Counted from the stretch's first letter, positions 22,627-34,916 are shown. The stretch: DNA of 64,000 bases from Romanomermis culicivorax (GCA_963922205.1 CAWUHX010000112.1:682001-746000); one strand, 5' to 3'. The notes: generated by a model not told the origin, from the sequence alone. Made by a program: numbers and translations.

Positions 22627-24559
22627 GCAAGGATAGGGAACAGATGCATTTTGGCGAATTTTAGGGGGTCCGAATTTCAAAATTTTCTTTAATTACGTCA
22701 ACTTTCTAAACTTTTTGGAACGATTGTTTCTTCCTTAACGTAAATTGAATTCAAAAGCTTTATGGAAGTAGTTGTCGGATACTTGTACTCGTAGCTTTTC
22801 TAAATTTCAAGGACATAGAATTTTTGAACAGAAAATTTGAATCTAATTCTTGAAGTAAATTTCCGGAAAATCGATTTTCCAGTATCGCAGCACTGTTTAT
22901 TTCTTCGCCATTTTCCCCCATCCTCCCCAAGTCATTTTTTGCATGAAAATGCTCATATACGCTTTATTCAAGTGTTTTTGAGCTTTTTAGAACATTCTGA
23001 TATTTTTAGAGACATTAACTCACTAAAATTGAAGAGAAATTAAAATTTTCGAGTTTGAAGTCTACGCATTGTGTAACATATTTTCTAGCAGACTATCCAA
23101 TATGTTAGGCTGCTGTGGGTGAAGGATGCTGTAACTGGCCTTTGGGTTTAGACAAAGGAAGTTGCAACAGTTCTGACCACAGGCTAACAAAAACAGTAAA
23201 CTAAAAACTCTCTCAGACGTTCCACCAGATACTCGCCAGAACTTTCACCAAACCTCAGGCAGAACACCTTGGCACGTACCTCAGGAGATCCTACCCAAGT
23301 CTCCACACCTAATCTCAGAAGAGCCTCCACTACGCTCACAAAACAATACAAGTTACCTGTCCAACCTGTATTGGGAAAACGACGGGCAACGCCAAAAATA
23401 ATAATAAGAATATTATAAACAAAGATGTTGGCGGCGAGGCTCCAAATAAAAACATATTTTTTATACACTGACAAATAAACACAAAATCTGCGAAACAGTG
23501 GCCGCATCTCTCTATGCAAATTTTATCATTCTTTTTCGCCACTTTTGAACACGTGCACCTGTGGCAACCCGGACAAATAGCATAATGACTTTTAATTAGA
23601 TAGGAAATCGACTGTTTAGGCAACTACGATGAGAAGTGCGAGGCTAAAGAACATGTTATGCTTCTGGTGCTCGGCGCCGGAAAAATTTTTGGGTCTTGAC
23701 ATTCTGCGGTGCTGGAAAATCAATTTTCCCAACACTTACGTATTCCAAGAATTACATTCGAAATTTTTGCTCCAAAATCGTAATTTCTAGAAATTCATCA
23801 TTTGAAAAATTTTTAAATCAGTTATTTATTCGTAAACTTTCAAAAATTTGACCGAAACACAAAAATACTTTCATTAAGCTTTCGAATTCAATTCATGTTA
23901 AGAGGGAAACAATTGTTTCGAAAAGTTTAGAAAGTTGATGTGTTGATCTTTCTCAAAAAATGTTTCAATGGAAAAATGCAGATCTTAATGAAATATAAAG
24001 ATAAAATATTGAAGATAACCAATTAAAACATGAGGTAATATTTTTTAGGTGATGAAAACTATTAAAGATTAAATGTTAAGTGAAGGTAGACATGCTAAAA
24101 GCCGAGCCTGAACTAGGTAATAAATGATATGATTATTTAAGTTATAACTGGCGCGGAGCGCCTTAAATTTTGAGATTCAGACCTGCTAAAATGCATCAAA
24201 ATGCATCTTTTCTGTATCTGTACCCAAAAATTTTTTCCCTACAATCCAAAAAATTTTCGACGTCTTCAAACACGGTTATATCGTAAAGGTTCTGGTGTTT
24301 TCAGAGTGACTAAATTGCAAAAATGAGGAAAATACTAGTCTGGTAAGTCACATTGAGGTAGTGAACAAGACATGGGTATTTAACAACAATTGAAAGCATA
24401 TTAATGATAGATTTCCCATGAAATGAACTGACATTAACCTTTCTGTGATTTAAATTAAGAATATCGAAGTTTATTTATTTCTTGTTCCGGAACGCCAGAA
24501 CAAATTTAGGGACCTGGAAAATGAGTTTTCGCAACATTTAAATGTAGGTTTAAATCCAA

Positions 24560-24822
24560 CTAATAGATTGTAAACAGACATGCATGGCAAGAATTTTCCA
24601 GGGAGGAGGGCCCAGGGGGGTAGGGGGATGTGAGTGCAAAAAAACAAAAAAAAAAGTTCTGCAAGCCTATTTTTCATACAAAATATGCACAAAAATCATC
24701 AAAAAACCTGTCTTGGAAAAAGTTCAGGGGGGTGTTTGACGATTTTTTTGGCCAGAGGGGGTAGCCAGGGTCTCAGGTATGTGGGTTTACCCCACCTACC
24801 CCATATGTACATGTATGATTGT
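24560..24822. repeat. Low-copy repeat, copy 2
   Basis: Second copy of the repeat at 22380. Blocks: GGCAAGAATTTTCC, AAAAAAAAAGTTCTGCAAGC, ACAAAATATGCACAAAAATC, CAGGGTCTCAGGTATG, and the same GTACATGTATG end. Confidence 0.7.
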
Positions 24823-27156
24823 AAATCGCTTTTCATTTTGCCCAAAAAATGTTCGAACTTTTATATTCTATAATGTTGTATTTGTAAATGTGAATGGGCG
24901 TTTGGGGGCGACTACGACCGATTTCTTGCCTCCTTGATCCATCAGGTCGGAGGACGGGGTGTAAAATCGGCAAGGGGAATTGATGTGCAGGAGAGATAGC
25001 CAGGGATCGACCTCAACGCCAGTGCTTCCCTGCGCCTGCTCTAAACGTCGGAATGACTCCTCACTCAGGGGCGAGAAGTCAAGAACAGAATAATACCTGC
25101 CCAGGGAATGCCTGACTAAAACTAGTCAGACAAGGTAACACACTTTTTGGACATAAATAAAACGCTTTCCTAACTAAACATTTATTTATATAACTCACCT
25201 AAAAATCGCCCCTTCCAAAAAAACATGACGTCTTACCAATATAAAAACCAGGCGAATAATGCATGGGCGAAAATTATAATTATTATATGAGAGGCGAGAC
25301 GCGCGAGAATAATCAATAATAAACACTAACTAATTCACAAAAACCTTCTTCTACAGTAACCCTCGCGCTGGGCCAGGTTGGGCATGGTTGGATGTGTTGT
25401 ACTTGTGGGCATTTTTATAAATTGACAAATCTATTGGAAAATCGTGAAAAATCAGTGGAAACACACTACAACAATAAGGCTGGAAAATGAATCTATGCTA
25501 CAGACTTAAAATTTTGGGGTGGGGTTCCAAAACTTTCGAAATTTTCGGGTTTTTTCAACGTGTTTTGGGGATTTTTGGGACTCCGCCGCAAAAGGCCACT
25601 TTTTTGCAAATAAAAATAAGAAATGGGATATTTCAATTGATAGAAACTGTTGTTGGAGGTTAATTTGCTCGGCCACACTTGACAGAAAATAACGACTATC
25701 ATATGCATACAGCGCTTGGCACCGGAAAATTTTCACCAAAATGGATCTTCTCGATTCTGTACTCCTAAATTTTTTTTCAAAAATAAAAATCTTGCCAAAA
25801 ACTTTTTTCTCATACATAAATTTTTTTCCTCAAAAGACCCCATTTGAGGGAAAACGGGTGCTTCGGGGGGGGGGGGGTAAACCCCAAATTTGGAGGGGGG
25901 TCGAAAAAACTCGAAAACTTTCCCAAAAAAGGCGGCCCAACCTAAAAAGCCTATGTAGCCAAGTTGGCGTATAAAAAGGCATTTATTGGCGTTTATGCGA
26001 GGCGTTTATTCGATACATGCTTTATGTAAATATACAAGCAAGTACTGCCACAAGAGTAGACACAGAAAAAAAATTGCTGCTTACCCAGCGCACCTATGGC
26101 AATGGCTAACATCAAGAAATTGATGAGCATTAGCAATTAGCATATGCAATGATGGTTTGCTTGAAGGCATAGAAGAAGAAGAGCAAGAATGAATATCAAT
26201 TATTGCTTAGTTTGTACCTTTGAAAAAATTAATTTTTTTACGTTTTTTGACTTTTTACGATTTGCAATAGGCACTCGTACTTCACATTTATAAAACAGTT
26301 TTTCTCACATTTGTCTGCCAGTTTGCATAACACTTTTTCAAACATAACATATCACTATTGCATGCTTTTTAAATTAAACTTTGGAAGAAGTTTTCTTTTT
26401 CCTTCATAAGTCCCTCTTACTTGAAATATTTTAAAAATTTCATGATGCAAATTTTAAAAAATACTATCTTTCAGAAACAGAAAAAGGAAAAAGTTATTAT
26501 GGATATTAATATTGTGGACATCATTTTGTTGACAATTGATAATGATAAGCTAATTTCTTTTCTAAAGGACACAGGATTAATCAAAAATCAAAGAATATAT
26601 CATGCTGATCAGTGCGGTTACAATATGGCCTTGGTAAAAAACGTCAACTTACTGATGGCTACGTCTGGAATTGCGGAAAATGCAAAGCACAAAAATCAAT
26701 TCGAGCTGATTCAATTTTTCAAAATAGCAAATTACCTTTTGGAACTGGTTTGTTGTTGTTGTTTCTTTTCTGCACTGATGTGCCACCATATTTGGCCAAC
26801 CGAATTATTGGCTCCCGTGCAACTTATGACACAATCCTTGAATGGTACAAGAAGTTTCCTGATTTTTGTTCAAAAATTCTTTTACAAAATCTATTGCTGT
26901 TCAATGACGACGTTTTTGTAGCATGCCACAATCATGAAATAGAGCTGCACGAGTCTTTCTTTGGCAAAAAGGCCAAAAATGACAGAGGTACAAGTAAACA
27001 AACCACAATGGTCTCTGGTATGGTACAAGCAGGTCAAAAATGTGTTTTTTTATGTCGCTCCAACAAATTCACGTGCCGAATTACTTCCACTTATACAAAA
27101 ACACGTGCCAACTAGTACAAAAATTTTCCATGACGGCTTGACGACCTATTCTAACC

Positions 27157-28092
27157 CAGGATTGGGATGCAGAAGCGCTACCTAGTGCACGAGCGCTATG
27201 GTAGTCACAAGCGCTACCAAATTAGAAAAAAACGCCATATACACTTTGTGTTGAAAGTGGTTTTATCATGCATCGTGTTTATAAAACAATGACAGTTGGA
27301 CAACAAAATGGTCCTGTTCAACAACAAAATCCGAAAATCCTACAGAAAAATAAAATCCACAGAAATGGTCATCGATGCGACCACCCTGTTACAATAACAA
27401 AATGTGGCACACTTCATGTTATCGTCGACGTGATATTCCTGTATAAAACAATGTTTTATGCAAAAATCTGAACAATGACCTAATGAAGATGGTGATAGTA
27501 ATAAAATCATCAAATCATAGACAGAAGTTTAGGAATCAGAAAAAAACAAGATACCAGACCAGACAGCATTCCTTTACTCACATTGTACACAATGGACACG
27601 GAAAACTGTCTTAAGTATTAAATTTAAAAAATCGATGGTTCAATGCGATTATGTCAATTTAGATAATCGTATTCACAATGCGCGCTTGAATTTTATTCAA
27701 ATTACGGGTGACCTTTGGCAGATCAATAATTTTGATGTCAATGCTTCACAGGTTGATGTTTTAAATTTTTTGATGCACAAAATTCATCATTTTTTCCGTT
27801 ATATGTGTCATTTAGTGGTTAAACAATTGCATTTTGTTTTCCATGATGATAACTTGTAAGATATAATATGAAAAAAATTGTTTCACAATCATTCCTATTT
27901 TCGTGATTAATGCAGAGGCAAAACGAGTGTGAAAATTCTGCTTCAGCACACAACGTATATAGGATATTTTTTTCCAATTTGGTAGCGCTTCTGACCATGG
28001 CAGCACTCGTGCACTAGGTAGGGCTCGTGTACTAGGTAGCGCTCGTGCACTAGGTAGTGCTCGTGCACTAGGTAGTGCTCGTGCACCATACC
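27157..28092. mobile_element. TIR element inserted in the Merlin transposase
   Basis: It splits the Merlin frame. The inner ends form inverted repeats: GCTACCTAGTGCACGAGCGC plus GAAGCGCTACCAAATT-type blocks at left, mirrored by AATTTGGTAGCGCTTCTGAC and CTCGTGCACTAGGTAG at right. CTAACC borders both sides (27151-27156, 28093-28098). Interior frames (27268-27471, 27635-27859) show no recognised domain. The right end carries an expanded 18-bp tandem repeat. Confidence 0.75.
28005..28087. repeat. 18-bp tandem repeat at TIR end
   Basis: About four to five copies of GCACTAGGTAGTGCTCGT with single-base changes, an expansion of the terminal motif of the inserted element; it accounts for the apparent RALPSARALPS frame on the minus strand. 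Confidence 0.85.
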
Positions 28093-28561
28093 CTAACCTA
28101 CATAGCTCGGTTATTGCCATAATATTGTATTCCATAACAAGGAATTTGTCACTCAAGAACGCGTACATACAAACACAATCGAAGGATTGTGGGGACTTGT
28201 TAAGCAATGAATAGCTGCAATGCACGGAATTAAAAATATTGATCACTTAGCTGCGCATCTTGATGAAATTTCGTTTAGACAAAATTAAAAAACAAAAATG
28301 GTTCTATTTTTGCATCATTTTTGTCAATGTGCAATAATCATTAGCGATTTTTTGTATTTAGAACATGTTTTTGCATTCAGAAAGTGGTTTTGTTTTCGAA
28401 TAAAATTTGTGAACTTTTATGTATACCCTTTTTACATTTCCTTCAAAGCACACAGTGATTCGAATATAATGACAAGTAATGAAAATAATTAAAACCTTGA
28501 AGTATGACTGTAAACCTTTAACATTTTAATTTCTGAGGCATTGATTCCATAGAGACCTTAA

Positions 28562-28874
28562 ATGCCAAGTAGAAACCATAAAAGCCTTAAACGCCAAGGC
28601 CTGAAACGCCATATTTGTCTTAAACGCCATAAAAGCCTTAAACACCATAAACGCCATAAACGCCTTAAACGCCATAAACGCCTTAAACACCATAAACACC
28701 TTAAACGCCTTAAACGCCATAAACGCCTTAAACGCCATAAACGCCTTAAATGCCATAAACGCCTTAAACGCTTTAAACGCCGTAAACGCCTTAAACGCCA
28801 TAAACGCCTTAAACGCTATAAACGCCTTAAACGCCATAAACGCCTTAAACGCCGTAAACGCCCTAAACGCCATA
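28562..28874. repeat. 9-bp minisatellite (AAACGCCWT)
   Basis: About 34 near-identical 9-bp units alternating TAAACGCCT and TAAACGCCA. Because the unit is a multiple of three without stops, both strands are open (KRHKRLKRH on plus, FKAFMAFKA on minus). No start context or homology supports a protein. Confidence 0.95.
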
Positions 28875-30179
28875 TCATAGAAAGAATTGTATGCTTTCAA
28901 TGACGGAGGCTTTCTCGGTTGGGCCAAAAAGGCAGTTTTTTCCAAATTTTCTCCAATTTTTCTGAGTCTGGGGGGGGGGGGTTGAGAAAAGGATTGGCCA
29001 AGTCGAGGGGGAGGTCACCCCCCATTCCACCCCCAAATTACAGGTATATATGACTTTAAACTCGAAACTTTCAATATTTTCCTTCGATTTAAATGAATTA
29101 ACACCTCTTAAAATATCAGAGTGTTTGGAAAAGCTCACAAACATTTGAATAAAGCGTATTTGAGCATTTATAGGCGAAAAAAACGACTTGGGGAAAGATA
29201 GGGAAGCAAATTTTGGCCCCTTACCGCATTTGGAGAAAGATGGGCGGGAAAAAACCGTGATTGCCACGGAAAATTGCGTATGAGAACAAGAAAAGTAGTT
29301 CCGATTCGTTAAATTTGCCAAAAAAATTTTAAAGCATCAAAAAACATGCGAAATTCGCTCAAATATCGGAAATAAAAATTGAATTTTTCCGTCGGAGTAC
29401 GCGTGCAGACGGAGCATTCAAACCGAAATTTTTTAGCACGACGCAATCGAAATGCTTCGGTTCGGTCGACTTCGGTTGACTTCATTTATATTTTTCATCA
29501 TCCTTCCGCGCGATGAAAACTGCTATACTCTCTCAACGCGCGAAAAAACTGCTTCCGTTCCGTTCCGCCGAAAAAGGCAAGTATAAATGACCTTTAAGTT
29601 TAAACGCGGCCTCGGTTTTAGCTTTAAAGCCGAAGTTCACCTGAACTTGACGTCGGTTTTAACTTTTATGCGTATCAATAAAAATCTCGAGCTCTGTTTC
29701 AACTAAACCTCAGGTTCAAGTCCGAGCTTCTCATCCACAGAGAAAAAACGCAGAAAATATATTCATTTCTCTTCGTGCAACGACCAACACCCATTGTTTT
29801 GCTCTTTCACACTAGAAGTCATATAAAAACGTGTAGAAGTCCTACTGTAGCCAATTTTTTCATGAGGAAATAATGAAGAGAATCGTTTGTGGACATGTAC
29901 AGAATGCAAACAAGAGCTCGGACTTGAACATACTACCTCACCTACCAGGTTTAACTTGTACATTGCGTTGAAACCGAGCTCGAGTTTTTAAACCTGAGCT
30001 CGTTTTTTTAAACGGTGATTTTTTATTGAAACAAAGTAATGAGTTCGAGATTTAATTCGAGCTAGAGTTTATATTCCCTTCATTGCAACTGCTAAACTTG
30101 ACGCTCGGCTTTGAATGCTGGCGCTATTGCGTCGGCTCTAGAAAAGTAGCGCTGCAATACGCTTTTGCTCATACTTTAG

Positions 30180-30302
30180 AATTGGACCTTTGCCAATCGA
30201 ACAACGGCGGCTGCAGTCATTTTTGCGAAGTTTTAGATTCGGAATTAGTGTGTTCATGCCCGGACGGATTTATGTTGAGGTCGGATGAGAAGACTTGCAT
30301 AG
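30180..30302 (+). CDS. Exon 5: EGF module 2
   Basis: A symmetrical phase 1-1 exon of 123 nt (acceptor CTCATACTTTAG, donor GTAATA). It encodes [17 protein letters not shown], then [10 protein letters not shown] and EKTCIG. All six EGF cysteines are present and the NNGGCSHxC core matches exon 4, so the two probably arose by tandem exon duplication. The intron between them (8.2 kb) has since been filled by transposons. This module is about ten residues shorter than EGF 1, which has a Gly-rich loop between the fourth and fifth cysteines' neighbourhood. Confidence 0.92.
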
Positions 30303-32708
30303 GTAATACATGCACTGTACAGACTTCTATATAACCTGTACTAATGAAGTGAGACATGCTTGAGGGCCATTGCATTTCATAGTAGTTTATCTATTGTACT
30401 TTCTTGTTCGAAAATTGGGTTTACATCGTTTCAGTAATCACTGAGCAGCACTTAAATCGTCGCTTCTTAGCTTCAACGTCTGCAATATTTTCTGCGAATC
30501 AAGAAAGTTAAATGCTCATTTTACTGCGAAACATTACTGTAGTACCACACATCAGAATTTCACGAATTTTCGGGAACCACAGACTGGTTGGTACAGCTTA
30601 TAAGGCAGAACCACTCATTTTGGTGGTTTTTTGTATTATTCCAGCAAAATCAATAATTCAACTGAAAATAAAACTTGATAGTTCGGTCCCAGAGAAAAAG
30701 TTCTTAATAAGATCGTTTTATCTGTCAAAATTTGATTTCAATATGCTTTAAAACCAACTTCGGATCGTTCTGCATTTCTCAACTCTTTTGCTCATAATTA
30801 TTCAAATCAACGGTTATAGGTTAGAAACCGGACGTTCACTGTTTGGTCCGTCCAGTATTCATAAAAGTTGGAGCATTTACAGTAAACTAATATTGTAATG
30901 AGCGGGCACGACAGATAAAATTTAAAATGGAAAATAGAAAAGATAAAATTTAAAATCGGAAATAGAAAACTAAAATTTAAAAGAAATATAGTGGAATCGA
31001 AATAGAAAAGCAGTGGTTTACCATGAAAGAATACACCTAATGTATACTGTATTTATTGAGACGAAATTGTAAATATAAGAAACTAGAGTAGGTAGGCTAT
31101 CTAATGAACAAAACGCGAACGCTGTCAGTTAACTTGATGGGGTGCTGTAGGGACTACTTGGGACAATTTTTTGCGATTGTCATCAGATCTTTTCGCCTAA
31201 TTTAATACATTTTTGTTCAGTTCTGATCAAAATTTAGCAGAAATATGAAAAAGATAATTAGCTTCAACTTTCAAAGCTGTAGGTGGGGTAGGGACCAAGT
31301 TTTTTGGAAATAAAGGGGTGTCACAAGTAGCCAAACGGTTGAGTCTACTTGGCACACAAAATTCTTTCAATGTAGTGATAATTTGGCCAATGATCATTAG
31401 GAACTTGTCTTTTCCAGGTGGCATGGGAAAATTTCAATCAAATATGACTGCCGCACCCGGCGAACCCATGAATTTTACTTAAACACAGCAACATTTGCAC
31501 TCATTTCGACCACAGCAACTCAATCGCCAATCATCAAAGCATTCGAATCGAATACATTTTTAACAAATTTGTGACCCAAATTTTGATCTTGATTTCCATT
31601 GGTGTCAGGCTGAATTTCATTCTCATTTTCTCGAAATCGCGGTTCGCCTTCGTTTCATTTTAGTTCGAATTAGAATTTCTTTTACCTCATTCCAAATCTC
31701 CATTCTGATTTTTCCAACCTTCATCTGCTTATACTAGAGGAACTTCAACATTTTTTAGTTAGAATGTTCAACTTTGACCGTTTTTTGGCGCAAACTTTGC
31801 GGGTATTCCAGTTAAGATTGATTGCAAGCAGAACTGTAAACAGATTCATTTTAATAGTCAGAAAGCGTTGAAAAATTTATCTGTGAACAATTTTTCTTGT
31901 CTCAAGTAGCCACTTTCTTGCTGACCTTAACGGGGCTGCCCGGAACGGGAAAAAAGTTGTGCGACAAATTTTACAAATGCAGGATGTGCTATACATTAGC
32001 AGAATTGCCGTTCCCTACTCTACAAGGTACAAGCCTCATTTCGCGAAAAGGCACAGATGAGAGGGCAGGTTAAAGTTTGGCACCCTTGAGACCAGAAGAA
32101 ACAAATCGTCTCATCAAAGCTTTCGTAACACGAAAACCAGACTTGAGATCAAAATTAACACTGCACCATTGGAAAGAGAATATCATACACAGCTATAGTC
32201 TGTTTTTTATAAAATGCTTCCAAATAGAAAAGTGACAAAAATCAGTACTGTCATTAAAATCGTTTACATAGAGTAAAAAATACTGTAAAATTTTTCAGTA
32301 GAAAAATTGTTAAAGGTTAGTTCAGTAGTCTCACAAATTTCCAGTCCCATATGACATATTGTTCATCAGCAAATCGTGAAAAAATGAAATAGCACTTGCT
32401 TTCCACTTTCATTATTTAGAAGCATTTCAAGAAAAACGGACTATAGGTCAGTTATAATTGGATTCATAAGCAACAATTTTTACACGACAATCACAAACGA
32501 AACATTGTGTCGGAAGTGTCCCAAGTTGCACCGTTCTTCGCTATTTCAGACTTTTAGGAGGACCGTTTTTTGGGGCTTAACGATTCCTACGATTGGAACC
32601 GATTCTTACTGCAGAGTTCTTACTGCTTACTTCTTACTGCATATAAACGCGAAAGTCGCGATCCGTGCGTTCTTTGAAAATAACATTCCGTTTTTCTTTC
32701 CATTCTAG
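30303..32708. other. Intron 5
   Basis: 2.4 kb. It includes a purine-rich degenerate direct repeat at 30900-31010 (AGATAAAATTTAAAAT-like units) and a clean MITE B copy at 32196. No additional exon or gene recognised. Confidence 0.6.
32196..32443 (+). mobile_element. MITE family B, best-preserved copy
   Basis: 248 bp with terminal inverted repeats TAGTCTGTTTTTTATAAAAT and GCATTTCAAGAAAAACGGAC-TA, flanked by TA on both sides as for Tc1/mariner-type elements. Internal blocks AAAATCAGTACTGTCATTAA and CCAGTCCCATATGACATATT are shared by at least six other copies in the window. No coding capacity. Confidence 0.85.
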
Positions 32709-32885
32709 AGGAGATTTATGAAATTTCGGACTTTCTGCCCGAAAAATCCGGCATGTGCCCGCAGGTGGCGTTCGGCTTTCCTGATCAAAAATGTGCCAGC
32801 ACTTGCAGAAGAGATCAAGATTGTGTGGGCAAGACTAAATGTTGCAGCAACGGATGTGCTAACGTCTGTTTAGAACCAGAGCCAG
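32709..32885 (+). CDS. Exon 6: WAP four-disulfide core domain
   Basis: A symmetrical phase 1-1 exon of 177 nt (acceptor TCCATTCTAG, donor GTAAAA). It encodes EKSGMCPQV, then QKCASTCRRDQDCVGKTKCC, then SNGCANVC. The eight cysteines and the CxxDxxCxGxxKCCxxxC core match the WAP fold. WAP domains act as small protease inhibitors or antimicrobials, or as structural modules next to FN3 in anosmin-like proteins. An acidic leader (EEIYEISDFLPE) precedes it. The donor is only a few bases from the left end of a nested transposon block, so this splice site sits at the border of inserted DNA. Confidence 0.95.
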
Positions 32886-33004
32886 GTAAAATACACGGAT
32901 CCGTGACGGATCTCCGGAACCAATCAACATAGTCACGTGCTTCCGTCAAAGTAAAAACGCAAAAAATTTTCACGGATCCGTCACGGTTCCGTGACGGAAA
33001 GTAT

Positions 33005-34613
33005 CAGGGTTCATACAAAGTTGTAGAAAAAAAATTCCCTGTGTTTTCCAGGTTGACAAATGAAATTTGTCCAGGTGTTTATAATAATGAAATATACTAT
33101 CCTGAAGAAAAATACTGAATAATAAAAACATGTGTGAGCTGAAGTATCATCAAAAATAGAGTACTAAATCGAAAAATTTATTTCAAATTATTGCATAACC
33201 TAGCGCCGAAAAATTTTGATTCCGAGGCCTTTAAAACGTCGGAAAATTAATTTTTCAGCACATTCTTATGCAGCTACCGATGATCAATCGTGATCTTTTC
33301 ACCATTTGATTGGTGGAAGCGTTAAAACATTTTCCTAACGTTTTCGTATATCAAGAGCCAGTAATTTTCCAATCATAATTATTTATGATAATATATAAAC
33401 CAAAGTATAAACCATAAAAAAGTGTGATAGATATTTTACTTCGGACTCGGATATCGGTAATTAACGCGGTGCAGAGCATCGGAAAAAATTTGGATTTCGA
33501 TATTCTATATCGTTGGAAAATGACTATTTTTAATATCTATTTCCTGCCTGAAAAGTCTAATTTTTCAACGAATTCAACATGTTTTCAGTCAGGCAAACTA
33601 AAATTCAAAAATTAGGCAAGCAGCAATGAATTGAATGACTTTTTCAGACAGAAGAACCTCTGCTATTGTCCCACGCTTAATCATTTTCCAAGTGCAAAAA
33701 GTTATCTTCACGAAAGTCGAAAATTCTAAAGAACCAAAAACGATTTTGTGGAAACAATCTAGAAAAATCTAGGTTTTAGTCAAATATGTGAAAAAACAAT
33801 ACAAGGTCAAACATTCATCCATAACATGTTGATGTTTAAAAGCTATAAGCCAGCGTAAGCTAGGCCGACATTTTCCAACCGCACGACAGAAATGATAATA
33901 AGAATCATAAGTGATTTGAAAATCGGCGCGAAGCGCCGGAAAATTTTCAATATGTTTTCTTAAAAACGCATAAGAATGCATCTCTGGACAGGAAACTCAC
34001 CTAAACGTAAGGGTTGTTAGGCTCTGATTTTTTTAAGCCATGTTCGCTTGTGCCCCTAAATTTTTAGGAGTCAATCAGAATTTTTAGAAGCAATGGCTCC
34101 TAATTGACCTTAAAAAAACCCTGACCAGACTCGATTTTTTTTCGCGCGCAAATATGAATGCTCTATATAGCCGAAAACATTCTGTTGATTAGTCTAAAAT
34201 TTTCTGGCATAAATGAGGAGTTTGAATGTTTTCTCGAATATTATCCTTACAATCCAATTGAAACGTTGACTTTGACATAGTAATATAAAGGCTAAATTAA
34301 AAGTCGAAGTTGAAAAACTAAAAAAACGATCTCAAATACTCGATGATTTTGAGAAATCTCACTTTCAATGTGCATAGTCGAATAAGCAAACTCGCCGCAG
34401 CGCGGCGAAAAAATTTGACGATTTTCCTGTAATTTTCAACACAAAATATTTATTTTTCCTTAAAATTCCCTGTGTTTTCCAGGTTTTCCAGGTTTTCCAG
34501 ACCTGAAAAAAAATTCCCTGTGTTTTCCAGGTTTTCCAGGTTTTCCAGACCTGAAAAAAAATTCCCTGTGTTTTCCAGGTTTTCCAGGTTTTCCAGGTTG
34601 TGTATGAACCCTG
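33005..34613. mobile_element. DNA transposon with CAGGGTTCATACA termini
   Basis: Left CAGGGTTCATACAAAG, right TTGTGTATGAACCCTG, with AGTAT on each side (33000-33004 and 34614-34618). The end next to the right TIR carries three tandem units built of CCCTGTGTTTTCCAGG and TTTTCCAGACCTG (34455-34600); the same CCCTGTGTTTTCCAGG occurs once at the left. Interior non-coding, with hairpins CGGCGCGAAGCGCCG. Probably a hAT-related, non-autonomous element. Confidence 0.8.
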
Positions 34614-34663
34614 AGTATATCCCGGATATTTAGAAAATTATCTAAACATCCATTATTTTTCGT

Positions 34664-34908
34664 CCGCGACGGACAGTTGCCTAGTCAGTTTTCTTCCGTT
34701 TTTGAACTGATATCTGCCCCAAATTCGATTGAAACTTGTTCTAAAAGCCTCAATATGTTGTTTAAATGTCTGTTTAGTGAAATTCACAAGGAAAACTCAG
34801 CTAGGAGTGGTCGTCCATGATGGACAGTTTACCTGGTCGGTTTTGTTCTATTTTTAAACTGATATCTACCCCAAATTCGATTGAAACTCGTTTTAAATAC
34901 TACGATAT
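34664..34908. repeat. Tandem duplication, unit about 145 bp
   Basis: Two units share GACGGACAGTTGCCTAGTCA / GATGGACAGTTTACCTGGTC, AACTGATATCTGCCCCAAAT and ATTCGATTGAAACT. A partial third (TCAGTCTAGGAGTGGTGG) resumes after the hAT insertion near 36330. Confidence 0.8.
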
Positions 34909-34916
34909 GTTGTAAA

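Larger units (their letters stand above)
26499..28288 (+). pseudogene. Merlin (ISXO2/IS1016-type) transposase, frameshifted and interrupted
   Basis: Fragments in two frames match the ISXO2-like DDE transposase: FLKDTGLI then CGYNMALV (zinc-ribbon region), VWNCGKCKAQKSIRADSIF, LHESFFGKKAKNDRG, RAELLPLIQKHVPTST and IFHDGLTTYSN. After a 936-bp insertion: HNIVFHNKEFVTQERVHTNT, IEGLWGLVKQ and HLAAHLDEISFR. At least one frameshift (about 26630), a second (about 26990) and stops are present. The usual V-E-x-D-E-S aspartate reads His (ELHES), so the catalytic site is lost. A dead copy. Confidence 0.9.
22009..29600. mobile_element. Candidate 7.6-kb element or two facing copies with GGCAAGTATAAATGA ends
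   Basis: Near the start of intron 4: AAAGGATCATTTATACTTGC, then CGGCGGAACGGAA. At 29545-29600 is the inverse: TTCCGTTCCGCCGAAAAAGG then CAAGTATAAATGACCTTT. The two form an inverted pair with matching inner CGGAACGGAA steps. Either one large element is now filled with other insertions, or two solo copies face each other. The target duplication is not clear. Confidence 0.5.
21970..30179. other. Intron 4
   Basis: 8.2 kb, the longest intron. Besides the listed repeats it holds the Merlin transposon (26.5-28.3 kb) and a 9-bp minisatellite (28.56 kb). 23090-23640 and 24890-25480 look less AT-rich than their surroundings (for example CGACTACGACCGATTTCTTG) and may be LTR or other transposon remnants, but no terminal repeats could be paired. 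A run of 13 G is at 25865-25877. No exon recognised. Confidence 0.55.

Noticed and set aside
23090..23640. Solo LTR beginning TGTTAGGC
   Set aside because: No matching end, no target duplication and no second copy in the window.
28526..28945. Long open frames on both strands at the 9-bp minisatellite
   Set aside because: They are produced by a stop-free 9-bp tandem unit; no domain, start context or splice link.
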